Shown one piece after another: positions 5,169-6,030 of a stretch of 6,030 nt of DNA. The position numbers were made by a program, and so were the translations under genes. Each line of letters begins with the position of its first letter. Within the stretch, counting starts at the first letter, position 1. The DNA lies in contig CACYDB010000131.1 in the NCBI GenBank assembly GCA_902773035.1, positions 1 to 6,030 on the forward strand, given 5' to 3'. The notes beneath the pieces are model-generated. The model worked only from the letters and a program-made list of their open reading frames with translations. It was not told the origin of the DNA and ran no database searches. The stretch comes from an uncultured Ruminococcus sp. (GTDB taxonomy: Bacteria > Bacillota > Clostridia > Oscillospirales > Acutalibacteraceae).

Positions 5169-6030
5169 CCTCGGTATCTTCGGCTTCAACCGTATAGACA
5201 AAGGTTCCGTCCATAACAGCCTCGAAGTCCTTACTGTGCATCTTCTCATGCTTGATAAGATAACCCGCTACCTCGTGGAGCTTGTCAATCTTGGAGTTGA
5301 GAATACTCTCAGCCTGCTTGTAGGCTCTGTTGACAATATCGAGCACAACCTTGTCGATCTTAGCGGCTGTTTCCTCTGAATAATCCTTGACGTGACCCAT
5401 ATCGCGTCCGAGGAATACTTCTCCGCTCTGCTGACCGTAAGCGATAGGTCCGAGTTCGGAGGTCATACCGTACTTGGTTACCATACCGCGAGCGGTCTTG
5501 GTTGCCTTTTCGATATCGTTTGAAGCGCCTGTTGAAATGTCGTCGAGAATGAGCGCCTCGGCAACTCGTCCGCCGAGAGCTACTACGATATCCTCAAACA
5601 TCTCATTTCTTGACATATATGATTTATCCTCAGTCGGCAGAGGCATTGTATAGCCGCCTGCCATACCGCGCGGAATAATTGAAATCTCGTGAACGGGATC
5701 CTGAGTTTCACACTCGTGGAAAAGAATCGCGTGACCCGCCTCGTGATAAGCGGTGAGCTTCTTTTCCTTGTCGCTCATAACCTTGCTCTTCTTCTCTGTG
5801 CCCGCTACAACCTTGATCGTAGCGTCCTCGATTTCTTTCATCGTGATAGCCTTTTTATCGGCTCTCGCGGCGAGAAGCGCGGCTTCATTGAGAAGGTTCT
5901 CAAGATCGGCGCCTGTGAAGCCCGCAGTGGTCTTGGCTATGGTTCTGAGGTTTACGTCAGGCGCGAGAGGCTTCTTGCGCGCGTGAACCTTGAGGATAGC
6001 CTCACGGCCGTTGATGTCGGGGTAGCTTAC
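5164..6030 (-). CDS. ftsH: ATP-dependent zinc metalloprotease FtsH, C-terminal part (cut by window edge)
   Basis: The last 288 residues are visible; the reading frame stays open to 6030, so the start, the N-terminal membrane helices and the Walker motifs lie beyond the window. In visible numbering, VSYPDINGREAIL (1-13) follows the second region of homology of the AAA domain, and GFTGADLENLLNEAALLAAR (38-57) is the hallmark AAA lid segment. The M41 peptidase domain has the zinc site H96-E-A-G-H100 (bases 5731-5745), with the catalytic Glu at 97 and the third ligand at D172 in STGASNDIEKAT. FtsH is a membrane-anchored hexamer that extracts and degrades misfolded membrane proteins and short-lived regulators. 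The acidic C-terminal end is typical. The ATG at 5841 is an internal methionine (visible residue 64), not the start. All key residues in view are intact. Confidence 0.97.
   Translation of the reverse strand, partial: VSYPDINGREAILKVHARKKPLAPDVNLRTIAKTTAGFTGADLENLLNEAALLAARADKKAITMKEIEDATIKVVAGTEKKSKVMSDKEKKLTAYHEAGHAILFHECETQDPVHEISIIPRGMAGGYTMPLPTEDKSYMSRNEMFEDIVVALGGRVAEALILDDISTGASNDIEKATKTARGMVTKYGMTSELGPIAYGQQSGEVFLGRDMGHVKDYSEETAAKIDKVVLDIVNRAYKQAESILNSKIDKLHEVAGYLIKHEKMHSKDFEAVMDGTFVYTVEAEDTEE

Noticed and set aside
5164..5841. Reading the FtsH segment as a complete 225-residue gene starting at 5841
   Set aside because: The same frame continues upstream without a stop to 6030 with conserved FtsH sequence, so 5841 is an internal methionine and the gene is cut by the window edge.
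5753..5986. Plus-strand open frame of about 77 codons with a hydrophobic start
   Set aside because: It is antisense to the conserved FtsH lid segment, whose minus-strand translation is clearly real.

Overview
The window looks like ordinary chromosome of a low-to-mid G+C Gram-positive anaerobe, most likely a Clostridia member of the Ruminococcus/Oscillospiraceae type. Evidence: strong purine-rich ribosome binding sites, vegetative TTGACA/TATAAT-like promoters, compact hairpin terminators between convergent genes, a SigH-like sigma factor, and a cytosolic BMP-family protein of a kind I associate with gut Clostridia. The genus is inferred from protein character, not from a search. I see no insertion sequence, phage gene, tRNA, rRNA or CRISPR array.

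Layout. Positions 1-296 are an AT-rich intergenic stretch with a nested inverted repeat (69-114), a strong 15-bp hairpin terminator (157-195) and a promoter (238-266). A two-gene plus-strand operon follows. The first gene (297-2261) encodes a 654-residue protein with an apparent ParB/sulfiredoxin-like N-terminal domain and a C-terminal BMP (PnrA-like) nucleoside-binding domain, and it has no signal peptide. The second (2261-2845) encodes a 194-residue metallophosphoesterase joined by a one-base TAATG overlap. A GAAA-loop terminator (2846-2883) closes the operon and separates it from the convergent comM/yifB gene on the minus strand (2887-4419). comM and a plus-strand SigH-like sigma factor gene (4566-5132) are divergent, with promoters for both inside 4420-4565. 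The sigma gene converges on the 3' end of ftsH (minus strand, 5164 to beyond 6030), with another shared hairpin terminator between them.

How the genes relate. ftsH and comM are housekeeping AAA+ genes. The least explained part is the operon at 297-2845: a cytosolic nucleoside-binding-type protein carrying a ParB-like GxxR pocket, translationally coupled to a phosphoesterase whose first metal motif is DxE rather than DxH. A link to nucleotide sensing or signalling is plausible but is inference. There is also a loose competence theme: ComM, a SigH-like sigma factor, and a BMP-fold protein whose Bacillus relative Med promotes competence. This could be coincidence.
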